This document shows positions 17,955-25,654 of a stretch of 64,000 nt of DNA, piece after piece. How positions within the stretch are numbered: the first letter of the stretch is position 1; each line of letters opens with the position of its first letter. A program made the position numbers and the translations under genes. The notes under the pieces were generated by a model, which was given only the letters and a program-made list of their open reading frames with translations, had not been told where the DNA came from and made no database searches. Source of the DNA: an uncultured Lachnospiraceae bacterium (lineage in GTDB: Bacteria; Bacillota; Clostridia; Lachnospirales; Lachnospiraceae); contig CAMBLG010000007.1 in assembly GCA_945868435.1 (NCBI GenBank), forward strand, positions 36,774 to 100,773. Direction: 5' to 3'.

Positions 17955-19286
17955 ATGACAAAAATTGGTTTATCGGAACATTTCACATATAGAAAATTAT
18001 TGCGTTTTGTATTGCCTTGTATTGTCATGATGATCGTGACTTCGATATACACCATCGTAGACGGATTTTTTGTATCGAATTATGCGGGAAAAGATGCCTT
18101 CACAGCTCTGAATCTGATTTATCCGCTTCTTATGGCAATGGGAGCTTTGGGATTTATGATCGGAACCGGTGGAAGTGCGCTGGTGTCTTTTACGCTGGGA
18201 GAAGGCAAAAAGGAACGCGCTAATGAAATATTTACCATGTTAATACTCACGATTGTTGTGGTGGGGGCGGTGTTATCGTTGTTGGGATTTCTGTTTATTC
18301 GCCCAATTGCCTATGCCTTAGGTGCCACAGAAGCAATTGTAGACGAATGCGTGCTGTATGGAAGAATCCTTCTTGCAGCCAACATCTTCTTTATGCTGCA
18401 GAACAGCTATCAAAGCTTTCTGGTGACAGCGGAACGGGCGACGATGGGACTAATAATATCTGTCGCAAGCGGTGTTATGAACATGGTTTTGGATTTTGTC
18501 CTGGTGGGAGTTTTGGATTTGGGCATTGGTGGTGCGGCCTCAGCCACAGCGGCAAGTCAGTTTGTGGGAGCAATAATTCCAACCTTCTATTTTTTGCGTC
18601 CAAACAAGAGCCTGTTGCGTTTTGTAAGGACACATCCGGATTTACGTGCACTCGGGAAAGCATGCTCCAATGGTGCTTCTGAGATGATGACGAACCTGTC
18701 TGCCTCCGTAGTTGGAATGCTGTACAATTGGCAGTTGATTCGAATCGCGGGAGAGGATGGGGTTGCAGCTTATGGAGTGATGATGTATGTTGCATTTATA
18801 TTTATGGCTTTTTTCTTTGGATATGCGGTGGGGGCTGGGCCTTTGATCGGGTATCATTATGGCGCAGCGAATCATAAGGAACTCAAGAATTTATTCCGTA
18901 AGAGCATGGCAATTACATCCATTGCAGCGGTATTCATGACGGTGGTTTCGATTGCTTTGGCAATACCGCTGGCGAAAATTTTTGTGGGGTATGATCAGAC
19001 TCTGTGTGAAATGACAGGAAGAGGAATGACGATCTACTCGTTATCTTTCTTGCTCTGTGGGTTTAATATCTTTGGCTCGGCATTTTTTACCGGTCTAAAC
19101 AATGGTAAGATTTCTGCGTTCATTTCGTTCCTGCGGACGTTGGTGTTGCAGGTAGTGGCAATTATTGTGCTGCCTATGTTTTGGGGATTGGACGGAATCT
19201 GGTTTGCAGTTGTTGTGGCTGAGGGATTGACACTTATCGTGACATTTGCTTTTCTTGTGACGCAGAGAAAGAGTTATCATTACTGA
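17955..19286 (+). CDS. MATE family multidrug/sodium antiporter
   Basis: 443 residues, twelve predicted membrane segments, matching the usual length. The N-terminus TYRKLLRFVLPCIVMMIVTS leads into the family's VDGFFVSNYAGKDAFTALNL motif. The second half begins near GASEMMTNLSASVVGMLYNW, the repeat of the first. Family members expel cationic drugs or metabolites using sodium or proton gradients. Single gene with an AGGGAG site before the ATG. No regulator is adjacent and the substrate is unknown. Confidence 0.92.
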   Translation: MTKIGLSEHFTYRKLLRFVLPCIVMMIVTSIYTIVDGFFVSNYAGKDAFTALNLIYPLLMAMGALGFMIGTGGSALVSFTLGEGKKERANEIFTMLILTIVVVGAVLSLLGFLFIRPIAYALGATEAIVDECVLYGRILLAANIFFMLQNSYQSFLVTAERATMGLIISVASGVMNMVLDFVLVGVLDLGIGGAASATAASQFVGAIIPTFYFLRPNKSLLRFVRTHPDLRALGKACSNGASEMMTNLSASVVGMLYNWQLIRIAGEDGVAAYGVMMYVAFIFMAFFFGYAVGAGPLIGYHYGAANHKELKNLFRKSMAITSIAAVFMTVVSIALAIPLAKIFVGYDQTLCEMTGRGMTIYSLSFLLCGFNIFGSAFFTGLNNGKISAFISFLRTLVLQVVAIIVLPMFWGLDGIWFAVVVAEGLTLIVTFAFLVTQRKSYHY

Positions 19287-19292
19287 TTTTGA

Positions 19293-19345
19293 AATGGAGC
19301 AGAGCCATTAGAATCCGAACTTCGTCCGGATGGGCTCTGCGTAGG
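19293..19345. repeat. Hairpin direct repeat, copy 1
   Basis: 53-base unit identical to copy 2 except for one base. It contains nested inverted arms GCAGAGCC/GGGCTCTGC and ATCCG/CGGAT. Its first nine bases (AATGGAGCA) match the sequence at the 3' end of the nearby tRNA-Ala, read on the same strand. Confidence 0.85.
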
Positions 19346-19391
19346 TGATAAGGAATCCTCCCGGCAAGCCGGGGCCCTCCTTACCACAGGT

Positions 19392-19444
19392 AATGGAGCA
19401 GAGCCATTAGAATCCGAACTTCGCCCGGATGGGCTCTGCGTAGG
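19392..19444. repeat. Hairpin direct repeat, copy 2
   Basis: Second copy, 99 bases after the first, 52 of 53 bases identical. The two copies flank a small CCCGGC-aa-GCCGGG hairpin. The pair lies downstream of tRNA-Ala on the minus strand. Confidence 0.85.
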
Positions 19445-19474
19445 CAATCCCTCCTTCGGAGGCATTACAAATAA

Positions 19475-19547
19475 TGGAGCATATGGGATTCGAACCCACG
19501 GCCTCCACAATGCGAATGTGGCGCGCTCCCAACTGCGCTAATGCCCC
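19475..19547 (-). tRNA. tRNA-Ala (anticodon CGC)
   Basis: 73 bases read on the minus strand. Acceptor arms GGGGCAT and ATGCTCC contain the G3-U70 pair that marks alanine tRNAs. D arm GCGC...GCGC, anticodon arm CCACA-TTCGCAT-TGTGG with anticodon CGC (codon GCG), T loop TTCGAAT. CCA is not encoded. Confidence 0.93.
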
Positions 19548-19598
19548 ATGAGGACAGTATAGCACAATGGATTTGAAAATCAATAGGGATGAGGGGCT

Positions 19599-20102
19599 TT
19601 ATGACGGCGATACAAAGATCCCTATATTTGGCGGGTTATAGGTAAAAATAAAAAAGCATGCAGCCATAGTAGCCACAGACAAAAATAACCAGAATGTAAA
19701 GCAACGCATTTTACAGGAGAGTGTAAGCCTGTAAATAGCAGCAAACGCCAATATGACACTCAGTATAAATGTTGCGATATCAAGAGGCAGGTAGTTTTTT
19801 CCTAGGATTCCAGTGTAGGTGTAAAAAATAACCGGTATGAGAAACGTTCCAAGTAAAGTGCCGAAGAGCAGAGCTGATGTGACACACGGATATTCGCCTT
19901 TCAAACGCCTGCGCATAAAGAGTGAATAGAGGAGCATGGGAAAGAAACAAAGCTTCATATGCTCCCAGGTAGATTCGTTCACCGGAAAGAACAATCCAAG
20001 TATGAAGTTGTTACCGGACCATTCGTAGATAAAATGGGAAATGGTTCCGATAATTATTACAAAGAGTGCGCCAAATATAGTATAATATTTTCGTTTATTC
20101 AT
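19599..20102 (-). CDS. DUF6512-type integral membrane protein
   Basis: 167 residues with five predicted membrane segments and a short cytoplasmic start (MNKRKYYTIFG). The segment FFPVNESTWEHMKLCFFP is characteristic of a small membrane family annotated as DUF6512 in Clostridia; its function is not known. No clear ribosome site precedes the ATG at 20102, so expression may be low or the start may differ. It lies alone between two tRNA genes on the same strand. Confidence 0.75.
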   Translation of the reverse strand: MNKRKYYTIFGALFVIIIGTISHFIYEWSGNNFILGLFFPVNESTWEHMKLCFFPMLLYSLFMRRRLKGEYPCVTSALLFGTLLGTFLIPVIFYTYTGILGKNYLPLDIATFILSVILAFAAIYRLTLSCKMRCFTFWLFLSVATMAACFFIFTYNPPNIGIFVSPS

Positions 20103-20163
20103 AGTGGTATTGTATGAAGAAGGGCGAAAAGATATTCCGTGTGGTTTTATTACAAAATAAAAA

Positions 20164-20234
20164 AGCAGATGACGGGAATCGAACCCGCCTCCCCAGCTTG
20201 GGAAGCTGGTGTTCTACCGATGAACTACATCTGC
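20164..20234 (-). tRNA. tRNA-Gly (anticodon CCC)
   Basis: 71 bases on the minus strand. Acceptor arms GCAGATG and CATCTGC, D arm GTTC...GAAC, anticodon arm CCAGC-TTCCCAA-GCTGG giving CCC (codon GGG), T arm GCGGG-TTCGATT-CCCGT. CCA is not encoded. Confidence 0.94.
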
Positions 20235-20311
20235 TTATCTGACAAAAAATATTCTAGCACACTTTTATAGAAAATTCAACAGCTATAAGAAGGAAAAGGA
20301 ACGATTGAAAA

Positions 20312-20680
20312 ATGAAAGTCTTGCATATTGAAGACGCTGTTATCAAACATTATGAAATATGTAAAGTTATGAAAAAATGTGGAGTACTGGAAATAGACTG
20401 GGTTAAAACTCTGGACGATGCATTACAGATGGTACGTGAACATAAATTGGAGTACAATTTGATAGTCACGGATATGTACTATCCTTTGACCCCGGGAGGT
20501 GATGAGGCGGAATCAGGATTGATTTTCATTCAAAAGATGGAAGAGATGAAGATAGAGACGCCTATCATTGTATGTTCTTCCGTCCGATATCAGATACCTG
20601 GTATCTGTGGCTCCGTCCATTATTCGGATAAAACCGACTGGGAACAGCAACTATGCAGCCTTATCCGGCAGTGTAAGTAA
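20312..20680 (+). CDS. Stand-alone response-regulator receiver domain protein
   Basis: 122 residues, a single CheY-like fold. Acidic residues in VLHIEDA (7-8), probable phosphoacceptor Asp in LIVTDMYYP near 54, Ser in IVCSSVRY near 90, and Lys in HYSDKTDW near 110, all in the expected order. There is no output domain. An unusual insertion with Pro and Gly follows the aspartate (PLTPGGDEAESG). No histidine kinase is encoded nearby, so it is an orphan. A protein of this layout may act by protein-protein contact (inference). Confidence 0.82.
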   Translation: MKVLHIEDAVIKHYEICKVMKKCGVLEIDWVKTLDDALQMVREHKLEYNLIVTDMYYPLTPGGDEAESGLIFIQKMEEMKIETPIIVCSSVRYQIPGICGSVHYSDKTDWEQQLCSLIRQCK

Positions 20681-21131
20681 TAAGTGTAAAACTTGTAGTA
20701 AAACTCATAGAATTTTCACATGAATAAAGAAGACACCCGCAAATTAATTCAGGCCGATTACGGGGGAATTTCAAGAAACGTAAAATATACCCGTAAGGAA
20801 GGGCCGCCGGTTATGGTTGCATGCCGATGAAAACAGAATATCACCGTAAAATTGGATTATCTTGTGGTACGATGGTTTTGCGATTAAGAAAGAAGGAAAC
20901 ACGGGTGAGTGTGTATGGACTTACGGCGCGGACCTACTATATATATAAAAAATATAACGAGGCATTCCGGATGGAACTGCCTCGTTGCAATCATTCTATC
21001 TTCATTATAGCATGTTTGGACATGATTTCAATTCTTCAAAAGAAGTAGAAACTGCTCCTTTTTCACCAGTTTAGGATACAAATAGAAAGTTTCGACAATT
21101 CCAAATGGTTTTAGAAAGTTGATAGAAAATA
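20681..21131. other. Gene-poor stretch with hairpin and possible gene remnant
   Basis: From 20720 an ATG frame reads 36 codons (starting MNKEDTRKLIQADYGGISRN) and stops; coding-like sequence continues in other frames to about 20945 with further stops. This looks like a decayed gene, though it could be chance. Arms AACGAGGCA and TGCCTCGTT at 20956-20986 form a stem; read on the minus strand it is followed by a T-rich run, so it may be a minus-strand or bidirectional terminator. Confidence 0.3.
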
Positions 21132-21167
21132 TTGAAAAAACATAAAACTAGTGCTATAGTTTTATGT
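21132..21167 (+). promoter_or_regulatory. Promoter with palindromic operator before the PAS-GGDEF-EAL gene
   Basis: -35 TTGAAA, 17-base spacer, extended -10 TGCTATAGT. A perfect 11-bp inverted repeat (ACATAAAACTA / TAGTTTTATGT, 6-base spacer) straddles the -10, so a dimeric regulator could block it. Confidence 0.55.
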
Positions 21168-21219
21168 AGATAGTAAAAAAGGAATACTTTTTGAAAATCA
21201 CTTGGTTGAGGTACATTGT

Positions 21220-22887
21220 ATGAAAAAAGCATACGAATTCTGTATTGACGATTATCGTGAATTGATTTCAGAATATGCGCCGTGCATGAACGACTTTTTG
21301 TACGTCTTTGATATTAAAAATGATATTTATTGTATTTCAGAACCGGCAATGGATCGGTTTGCGATTCCGGCTACCACGTTTACCAATGTAGAGGAAACAC
21401 ATATAACGTTTGTCTATCCGGATGACCAAAACATGTTGCAGGAGGATTTACATCAGATCGTATCCGGAGCAAAAGACTGGCATGACATTACCTATCGATG
21501 GCTTGGCCGCGATGGGCAGCCAATCTGGATTAACTGCCGGGGAAGAAGTATTCGAAACGAGAAGGGCGAGCCTGCGTTCTTGATCGGTTGTATCAACGAG
21601 GTTGGCAAACGGTCACTGGCCGATAACGTCAGTGGATTGTTGGAGAGCACTGCCATCAAAGAGAACTGGGAACAGTTCAGCCAGAATTTTCCGAAAGGGT
21701 TTATGCTCAGAATCGGAATTGATGACTTTAAAGTAATCAACGAGAAAGCCGGAATTGATTACGGAGATTATGTGCTGCGCGGTGTGGCGGATTGCGCGGT
21801 GCAGGCGCTGATGCCTGGACAGGATGTATATCGGGTGGTATCGGATGAGTTCATGATTGTGGATAACAATGGGGGAACAGAGCAGGATGCAGGGGCTTTG
21901 TACCGTCGCATTCGGAATCTGATCGATACATTTATCCGCAATAACAATTATGAATCTGTGTTTACGGTATCCGGTGGAATTATCATCGGAGAAGATATGG
22001 AAGGAATGTCCTATAACGACATTATGAAAATTTCGCAGTTTGCGCTCAATGAGGCTAAGCTACGGGGGAAAAATCAGGCGTACTGTTTTTCAGCAGAAGA
22101 TTACACGGCATTTCTCAGACGACACAGTATATTGGAGGATATGCGTAAATCGATTTCTCTTGGATTTGAGGGATTTGATGTATATTTTCAGCCCATTATC
22201 CGAGTGGGCTCTCCGACTTTGTATGCGGCGGAGAGTTTGATGCGCTATAAGACTTCGGAAGGAGAGATGATTTCGCCGGTAGAATTTATTCCGATTCTCG
22301 AGGAAAGTGGACTTATCATTCCGGTGGGAAGATGGGTATTGGGACGTGCCCTTTCCATGTGCAGGGAGTGTCAGAAAACATACCCGGAGTTTAAAGTGAG
22401 TGTGAATCTGTCTTATATTCAGATATTAAAGAGCGATGTGTACGATGAGATCGTCCGCACGCTGGAGCAGTATGAACTGAAACCGGAAAGCCTGATTGTG
22501 GAATTGACAGAGAGCGGTTATGTCGAGACGACGCCTGCTGTGATGAAGCTGTGGGGGCGGTTGCGGGAATACGGTGTGATGATTGCCATTGATGATTTTG
22601 GAACCGGGTATTCGAATCTGCAATCCATCAGTAATATGATGCCGAATATCGTCAAGCTGGATCGAGGGTTTACAGTAAAGGCGCTTAAAAACAGCTATGA
22701 GCATACGTTAATGACGCACATCATTCAGCTGGTTCACAGTATTGACCTGAAAATATGCGTGGAAGGTGTAGAGACCGGTGAGGAGTTGGCAGAGATTGAG
22801 AAGCTGTCAGCGGATTGTATTCAGGGATATTATTACGGACGGCCCTGCTGTCGGGAAGAGTTCTTCGAAAAATTTGTTACAGAATGA
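21220..22887 (+). CDS. PAS-GGDEF-EAL protein, probable cyclic-di-GMP phosphodiesterase with degenerate cyclase domain
   Basis: 555 residues, no membrane segment. A PAS-like sensor spans about residues 1-130. The GGDEF-type domain carries YRVVSDEFMIV where GGDEF would be, so diguanylate cyclase activity is unlikely. The EAL domain (about 300-550) keeps the catalytic landmarks: ESLMRY in place of EALxR, VNLS, ELTES, AIDDFGTGYSNL, VKLDRGF, EGVETGEE and QGYYYGRP. It is therefore probably an active phosphodiesterase, with the VSDEF domain perhaps a GTP-binding regulator (inference). GAGG lies eight bases before the ATG. The stop codon abuts an inverted-repeat element. Confidence 0.9.
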   Translation: MKKAYEFCIDDYRELISEYAPCMNDFLYVFDIKNDIYCISEPAMDRFAIPATTFTNVEETHITFVYPDDQNMLQEDLHQIVSGAKDWHDITYRWLGRDGQPIWINCRGRSIRNEKGEPAFLIGCINEVGKRSLADNVSGLLESTAIKENWEQFSQNFPKGFMLRIGIDDFKVINEKAGIDYGDYVLRGVADCAVQALMPGQDVYRVVSDEFMIVDNNGGTEQDAGALYRRIRNLIDTFIRNNNYESVFTVSGGIIIGEDMEGMSYNDIMKISQFALNEAKLRGKNQAYCFSAEDYTAFLRRHSILEDMRKSISLGFEGFDVYFQPIIRVGSPTLYAAESLMRYKTSEGEMISPVEFIPILEESGLIIPVGRWVLGRALSMCRECQKTYPEFKVSVNLSYIQILKSDVYDEIVRTLEQYELKPESLIVELTESGYVETTPAVMKLWGRLREYGVMIAIDDFGTGYSNLQSISNMMPNIVKLDRGFTVKALKNSYEHTLMTHIIQLVHSIDLKICVEGVETGEELAEIEKLSADCIQGYYYGRPCCREEFFEKFVTE

Positions 22888-23082
22888 AACTATTCAGAAC
22901 CCCTTAGAAATAAGATAAGCAGAATCGTCATGCTTGCATGTAAGATGCTGATTATCTTATTCGTAAGGTGGCTCGAATAGAGTCACCGCCCCATATATGA
23001 GCAAAAGGAAAGCTTCGAAGAAGCGACAGACCGGTAGACGGGCTGCTTTTGCGAATGTATGGGAGAGGTTCTGAATAGTTAC
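22888..23082. repeat. 195-base structured inverted-repeat element, full-length copy
   Basis: Perfect 14-bp terminal inverted repeats AACTATTCAGAACC and GGTTCTGAATAGTT enclose three further stems: ATAAGATAA/TTATCTTAT, GGTGGCTC/GAGTCACC, and GCAAAAG/CTTTTGC. As RNA it would fold into a closed multi-branch structure. A 75-base deleted copy and a 33-base terminal-only copy occur elsewhere in the window. No open reading frame is inside. It could be a MITE-like non-autonomous mobile element, an interspersed repeat, or a structured RNA. Confidence 0.75.
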
Positions 23083-23090
23083 TACAGAAT

Positions 23091-23129
23091 ATAACAAAAC
23101 AGTCGGCTATGTGCCGGCTGTTTTGTTAT
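23091..23129. terminator. Bidirectional terminator between the EAL gene and the DtxR-type gene
   Basis: ATAACAAAACAGTCGGC and GCCGGCTGTTTTGTTAT pair over 17 positions with one G-T. The T-rich arm ends and the convergent gene arrangement suit termination from both sides. Confidence 0.8.
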
Positions 23130-23161
23130 ATGGAAATTGGTATTGATTATTAAGTTCAATT

Positions 23162-23530
23162 CTAAGAAAGCTGGGAAGCGTGGACCTTCACAGCAGCGAA
23201 ACTCTCTGCGCTGATGACATGCTCGATCCGGCAGGCATCTTCCGCCGCAACCTCCGGATTGACACCGAGTTTTACAAGAAAATCTGTCAACAGTTCATGG
23301 CGCTCATAAATCATCTCGGCAATTTCTTTTCCGCTGTCGGTTAAATAGATAAACCCTGCATCTGTGACCGTGATATGATTTTTTTCCCGAAGGTTCTTCA
23401 TGGCAATGCTGACACTGGATTTCTTGAAGCCCAGCTCGTTGGCAATGTCTACAGAACGGACAACAGGCAGCTTTTTGCTAAGGATGAGTATGGTCTCCAG
23501 ATAATTTTCTGCGGATTCATTGTTGTGCAT
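23162..23530 (-). CDS. DtxR/MntR-type metal-dependent transcriptional regulator
   Basis: 122 residues: a winged helix (SVDIANELGFKKSSVSIAMKNLREK) and the metal-binding/dimerisation helix pair. The ligand helix reads EDACRIEHVIS, with Cys, Glu and His in the positions seen in DtxR/IdeR. It ends after the dimerisation domain and lacks the SH3-like third domain, as MntR does. GGAGGAATACCA precedes the ATG. It is divergent from an ABC exporter operon whose promoter carries TTAGT/ACTAA half-sites, so it probably represses that operon in response to iron or manganese (inference). Confidence 0.88.
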   Translation of the reverse strand: MHNNESAENYLETILILSKKLPVVRSVDIANELGFKKSSVSIAMKNLREKNHITVTDAGFIYLTDSGKEIAEMIYERHELLTDFLVKLGVNPEVAAEDACRIEHVISAESFAAVKVHASQLS

Positions 23531-23634
23531 TGGTATTCCTCCGGTTTGTTGACTGATTTAGGCTCCACTGAAGAACCCACACTCATTATATCATAAGTTT
23601 TCTGTTTACACCAGTAAAAAGATTTTAAGGGTAC

Positions 23635-23666
23635 TTGACAACTAATTATAGTTAGTGTATACTAAC
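23635..23666 (+). promoter_or_regulatory. Strong promoter with overlapping DtxR-like operator
   Basis: -35 TTGACA, 17-base spacer, -10 TATACT. Three half-sites lie in alternating orientation: ACTAA (23641), TTAGT (23652), ACTAA (23661). The last two form the near-palindrome GTTAGTGTATACTAAC over the -10. Two overlapping dimer sites resemble DtxR-family binding. Confidence 0.7.
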
Positions 23667-23729
23667 ATACGAATCAGAAAACGTATGCATGATAAATGCC
23701 ATAATGAGATGTTCAAAACAAACAGGAGA

Positions 23730-23756
23730 GAATCGGTTGATCACCGGTTCTTTTTT
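23730..23756 (+). terminator. Terminator-like hairpin in the ABC exporter leader
   Basis: GAATCGGT and ACCGGTTC form an 8-bp stem followed by six T residues, located between the promoter and the first structural gene. It could act as an attenuator. A 30-codon frame (from 23685, starting MHDKCHNEMF) runs across it, but its ribosome site is poor. Confidence 0.55.
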
Positions 23757-23848
23757 GTTGGTCAACTTGATGTGTGAGGGGCAAAATGTTATAATGACAA
23801 GGCGCAAAAAGGCGCATACTACATCATATACAGGTGAGGGCAATCATC

Positions 23849-25654
23849 ATGCGAAAATTACTTGTTTATTTAAAATCATATAAAAAAGAGTGTATTCTGG
23901 CTCCCTTATTCAAACTTTTGGAGGCATCCTTTGAACTGATCGTGCCCCTTGTAATGGCATCCATTATTGACTCCGGTATTGGGCTGAATGACAGACCTCA
24001 TATCTTTCGGATGGGGGCGGTTCTGGTGCTTTTGGCAGTGATCGGATTGACCTGTGCGATTTCCGCACAATACTTTGCGGCGAAGGCGGCGGTTGGCTTT
24101 GCGACGAAGCTTCGGTATTCTTTATTTTCCCATATTGAGGAACTTTCATTTAATGAGTTGGATACCATCGGAACCTCTACGCTGATTACGCGTATGACCA
24201 GTGATATTAATCAGGTGCAGTCCGGTGTGAACATGGTGCTGCGTCTGTTTCTGCGTTCTCCGTTTATTGTGTTTGGAGCTATGATCATGGCCTTTACGGT
24301 CAACGTAACGGGGGCTATTGTCTTTGTTGTGACGATTCCGCTGTTATCACTGGTTGTATTTTCCGTAATGTTTTTCAGTATCCCTCTGTTTAGAAAGGTA
24401 CAGAGCGGTCTGGATGCCGTGCTTGGACATACCAGAGAAAACCTTGGAGGAGCCCGCGTAATTCGTGCTTTTAACAAGGAGGCGGCAGAGACTGAGGAAT
24501 TTAATGAGAGCAACGACTTTTTGACAAGGATGCAGATGGTGGTGGGCAGGATTTCAACGCTTATGAATCCGCTGACCTACATTATCATCAATGCAGCGAC
24601 CCTTGCGGTGATCTGGATTGGAGGAAAAGAGGTCTATTTTGGTGTTATTACAAGAGGTGAGGTAGTTGCACTGGTCAATTACATGTCCCAGATTCTGGTG
24701 GAGCTGGTGAAGCTCGCCAATCTGATCATTCTGATCAACAAGGCAATTGCCTGCGGAAACCGAATAGGGGAAATCCTTGAGGTTCACCCAAGTGTATGTA
24801 CGCCGGCTGTAGGCGGGAACAAGTCCGCTTCGTCTGCTGAGACACCTGTGATGAAGGATGGAATGCCGGTCCCGACGGTGGAATTTTCTCATGTATGTAT
24901 GACCTACCAGGGGTCTGCGGAGGAAGCGCTTACAGACATCAATCTCGTGGTGGAAAAGGGACAGACCGTGGGCATTATCGGTGGAACCGGTTCCGGAAAA
25001 TCATCCGTCGTGAACCTGATTCCGCGTTTTTATGATGTGTCAGCCGGTTCTGTGCGCGTGGACGGAAAAGATGTGCGGGAGTATGATTTGACCGAACTGA
25101 GGGAGCGGGTTGGAGTTGTCATGCAGAAGGCTGTGCTTTTTCAGGGGACAATTGCGGACAACCTTCGCTGGGGCAAGCCCGATGCGACGGAGGAAGAACT
25201 GTGGCGCGCCATTGAGGTGGCACAGGCCACAGATGTGGTGAAGGGGAAAGCAAAAGCTTCAGGCGATGGAAAAAGCGATTCCGACGGGCTGGATTATTGG
25301 ATTGAGCAGGGCGGACGGAATCTGTCCGGAGGGCAGAAGCAGAGGCTGACCATTGCAAGAGCAATCGTGAAGGACCCGGATATCCTGATCTTAGACGACA
25401 GTGCATCGGCGTTGGATTTTGCCACAGATGCAAGGCTTAGGGCGGCGCTTCGAACTTTGCAGAAGGATAAGACCATTTTTATCGTGTCGCAGCGAACATC
25501 GTCCATTCAGTTCGCGGACAAGATCCTTGTCATGGATGACGGTGAGGCCGTTGGACTTGGAACCCATGAGGAACTGCTGGAAAGCTGTGAGGTCTATCGG
25601 GAAATCTACGAGAGTCAGTTTAAGAAAGAGGACAGGGAGGTGCAGCATGCGTAA
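23849..25654 (+). CDS. ABC exporter half-transporter, subunit 1 (degenerate ATP site)
   Basis: 601 residues: six membrane segments (type I exporter fold, to about 315) and a nucleotide-binding domain. Walker A GGTGSGKSS, Q-loop VVMQK, signature LSGGQKQR (intact). Walker B is LILDDSAS, with Asp in place of the catalytic Glu, and the switch histidine is Gln (IVSQRTSS). These changes are typical of the non-catalytic chain of a heterodimeric exporter. An insertion of charged residues (KGKAKASGDGKSDSDG) precedes the signature. The start at 23849 follows GGTGAGGG. Its 3' end overlaps the partner gene by 8 bases. Substrate unknown; the adjacent metal regulator hints at a metal-related cargo. Confidence 0.92.
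   Translation: MRKLLVYLKSYKKECILAPLFKLLEASFELIVPLVMASIIDSGIGLNDRPHIFRMGAVLVLLAVIGLTCAISAQYFAAKAAVGFATKLRYSLFSHIEELSFNELDTIGTSTLITRMTSDINQVQSGVNMVLRLFLRSPFIVFGAMIMAFTVNVTGAIVFVVTIPLLSLVVFSVMFFSIPLFRKVQSGLDAVLGHTRENLGGARVIRAFNKEAAETEEFNESNDFLTRMQMVVGRISTLMNPLTYIIINAATLAVIWIGGKEVYFGVITRGEVVALVNYMSQILVELVKLANLIILINKAIACGNRIGEILEVHPSVCTPAVGGNKSASSAETPVMKDGMPVPTVEFSHVCMTYQGSAEEALTDINLVVEKGQTVGIIGGTGSGKSSVVNLIPRFYDVSAGSVRVDGKDVREYDLTELRERVGVVMQKAVLFQGTIADNLRWGKPDATEEELWRAIEVAQATDVVKGKAKASGDGKSDSDGLDYWIEQGGRNLSGGQKQRLTIARAIVKDPDILILDDSASALDFATDARLRAALRTLQKDKTIFIVSQRTSSIQFADKILVMDDGEAVGLGTHEELLESCEVYREIYESQFKKEDREVQHA

Noticed and set aside
19280..19510. 76-codon minus-strand frame across the hairpin repeats and the tRNA-Ala end
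   Set aside because: It reads through two copies of a repeat and a tRNA gene, and its protein is internally repetitive only because the DNA is repeated.
20821..21048. 75-codon frame downstream of the receiver gene
   Set aside because: No ribosome site, low-complexity basic sequence, and it crosses a hairpin; more likely remnant sequence.
20681..21219. Possible c-di-GMP riboswitch before the GGDEF-EAL gene
   Set aside because: None of the conserved GEMM sequence blocks is present; the structure found is a palindrome on the promoter.
25401..25646. N-terminal extension of ABC subunit 2 into subunit 1
   Set aside because: It is out of frame with subunit 1, has no membrane-protein character, and a good ribosome site precedes 25647.
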